From Peltaster fructicola (Eukaryota > Ascomycota > Dothideomycetes), in assembly GCA_001592805.2 (NCBI GenBank), contig CP051140.1, positions 1,303,501 through 1,367,500 of the forward strand: a DNA stretch of 64,000 nucleotides, given 5' to 3'. This document shows, piece by piece, positions 63,604 through 64,000 of the stretch. The notes below the pieces were generated by a model. The model was not told the DNA's origin. It saw only the letters and a program-made list of their open reading frames with translations, and searched no databases. Both the position numbers and the translations under genes were made by a program. The number at the start of each line of letters is the position of its first letter. The first letter of the stretch is position 1.

Positions 63604-64000
63604 ATGGTGCTGCCCTTCAATGTTGAGTCGTGGATATGGTTCGCGGTGGTTATGTGGGTTGGGCTGAGTCGCTTCGTTTCGAGAAGATTGGTTCTTGGAT
63701 ATTTCAAAGCATTTCAATGGGACGACTACATTATGATCCTGGCACTGGCGTTCTACACAACATTGATCGTCACCATCAACATCGTCGCGTTGACGAGCTC
63801 CAATTTACTGGAACCTGGCACAAGTTTGGCCGATATGTCGCAAGATGAGATCGATGAGCGTGTATACGGCAGCAAGCTCATCCTCGTGGTCGAGGAGTGT
63901 CAATGCTGCGTCATCTGGGCTGCCAAAGCATGTCTGGCAGTCATGTATCTACGCTTCACAGTGCTGGCGAAGGAGAACCTCATGATCAAGATCTTGCTTG
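63604..64000 (+). CDS. Fungal 7TM (rhodopsin-like / Pth11-related) membrane protein, N-terminal part
   Basis: The frame is open from the ATG at 63604 to the window edge (132 codons), so the gene is truncated by the window. Helices: SWIWFAVVMWVGLSRFV, then DDYIMILALAFYTTLIVTIN, then KLILVVEECQCCVIWAAKACLAVMYLRF. The order S-R-x3-R then W-DDY-x-M, a loop with SSN, and GSKLILVVEE then W-KACL-x-MYLR is the hallmark of the fungal rhodopsin-domain 7TM family. Many members are putative GPCRs at the cell surface; no CFEM domain precedes the first helix here. Ligand unknown. Confidence 0.82.
   Translation, partial: MVLPFNVESWIWFAVVMWVGLSRFVSRRLVLGYFKAFQWDDYIMILALAFYTTLIVTINIVALTSSNLLEPGTSLADMSQDEIDERVYGSKLILVVEECQCCVIWAAKACLAVMYLRFTVLAKENLMIKILL

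Noticed and set aside
1-64000. CRISPR array, phage, plasmid or bacterial-type operon
   Set aside because: Spliced eukaryotic genes throughout; no direct-repeat array with spacers and no bacterial gene content.

Overview
This window is nuclear DNA of a filamentous ascomycete (Pezizomycotina; Dothideomycetes is my best guess from overall protein flavour, held weakly). The signs are short GT-AG introns (about 42-115 nt) with CTRAC-type branch sites, eukaryotic genes on both strands without operons, and fungus-specific families such as Spc7, Sla1, App1, a HET-domain protein, MpaB-like and questin-oxidase-like proteins and a fungal 7TM protein. I see no rRNA, CRISPR, transposon or plasmid feature. 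Many open frames begin at GTG/TTG/CTG, so starts were re-chosen at ATG, and two genes run off the window ends.

Layout. 0-7 kb (minus): an edge-truncated disordered protein, a disordered protein with TAPTAAS-type repeats, and a three-exon gene whose N-terminus looks like the OB fold of shelterin TPP1/Tpz1. 7-19.4 kb: the PI3P 5-kinase Fab1 (FYVE, CCT and PIPK domains; a probable one-base lesion), ribosomal protein uS17 (three exons) and the KNL1/Spc7 kinetochore scaffold. 19.4-27 kb: an alpha/beta hydrolase, a processive GT2 glycosyltransferase, an ADAL-type deaminase and a secreted multicopper oxidase. 27-29.4 kb holds no gene I can support. 29.4-44.1 kb: metabolic and mitochondrial genes (SDR, small mitochondrial membrane protein, bL36m, Dal5-type transporter, cupin, COX11, HIT-finger protein, MpaB-like oxygenase, TLC protein, JmjC protein, questin-oxidase-like protein). 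44.2-49.6 kb: a TPR-linker-subtilase gene, a one-TM protein gene and a gasdermin-like gene. 50-58 kb: Sla1, a small frame-broken gene and App1. 58.2-60.4 kb: a HET-domain gene with a broken 5' end. 61-64 kb: calcipressin, a glycine-zipper protein and a partial 7TM protein.

Most interesting: the 44.2-49.6 kb block resembles the known fungal gasdermin/protease cell-death pairs (Podospora het-Q1/het-Q2). The protease here carries an N-terminal TPR-like region and a minisatellite-bearing disordered linker rather than an NLR core. A one-TM protein gene lies between protease and gasdermin and shares a short divergent promoter with the protease. A HET-domain gene lies about 9 kb away, so the right third of the window looks like a non-self recognition / regulated cell death neighbourhood embedded among housekeeping genes.

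Four apparent single-base frame breaks (Fab1; two in the small gene at 54.4 kb; the HET gene) need read-level checking before any is called a pseudogene.
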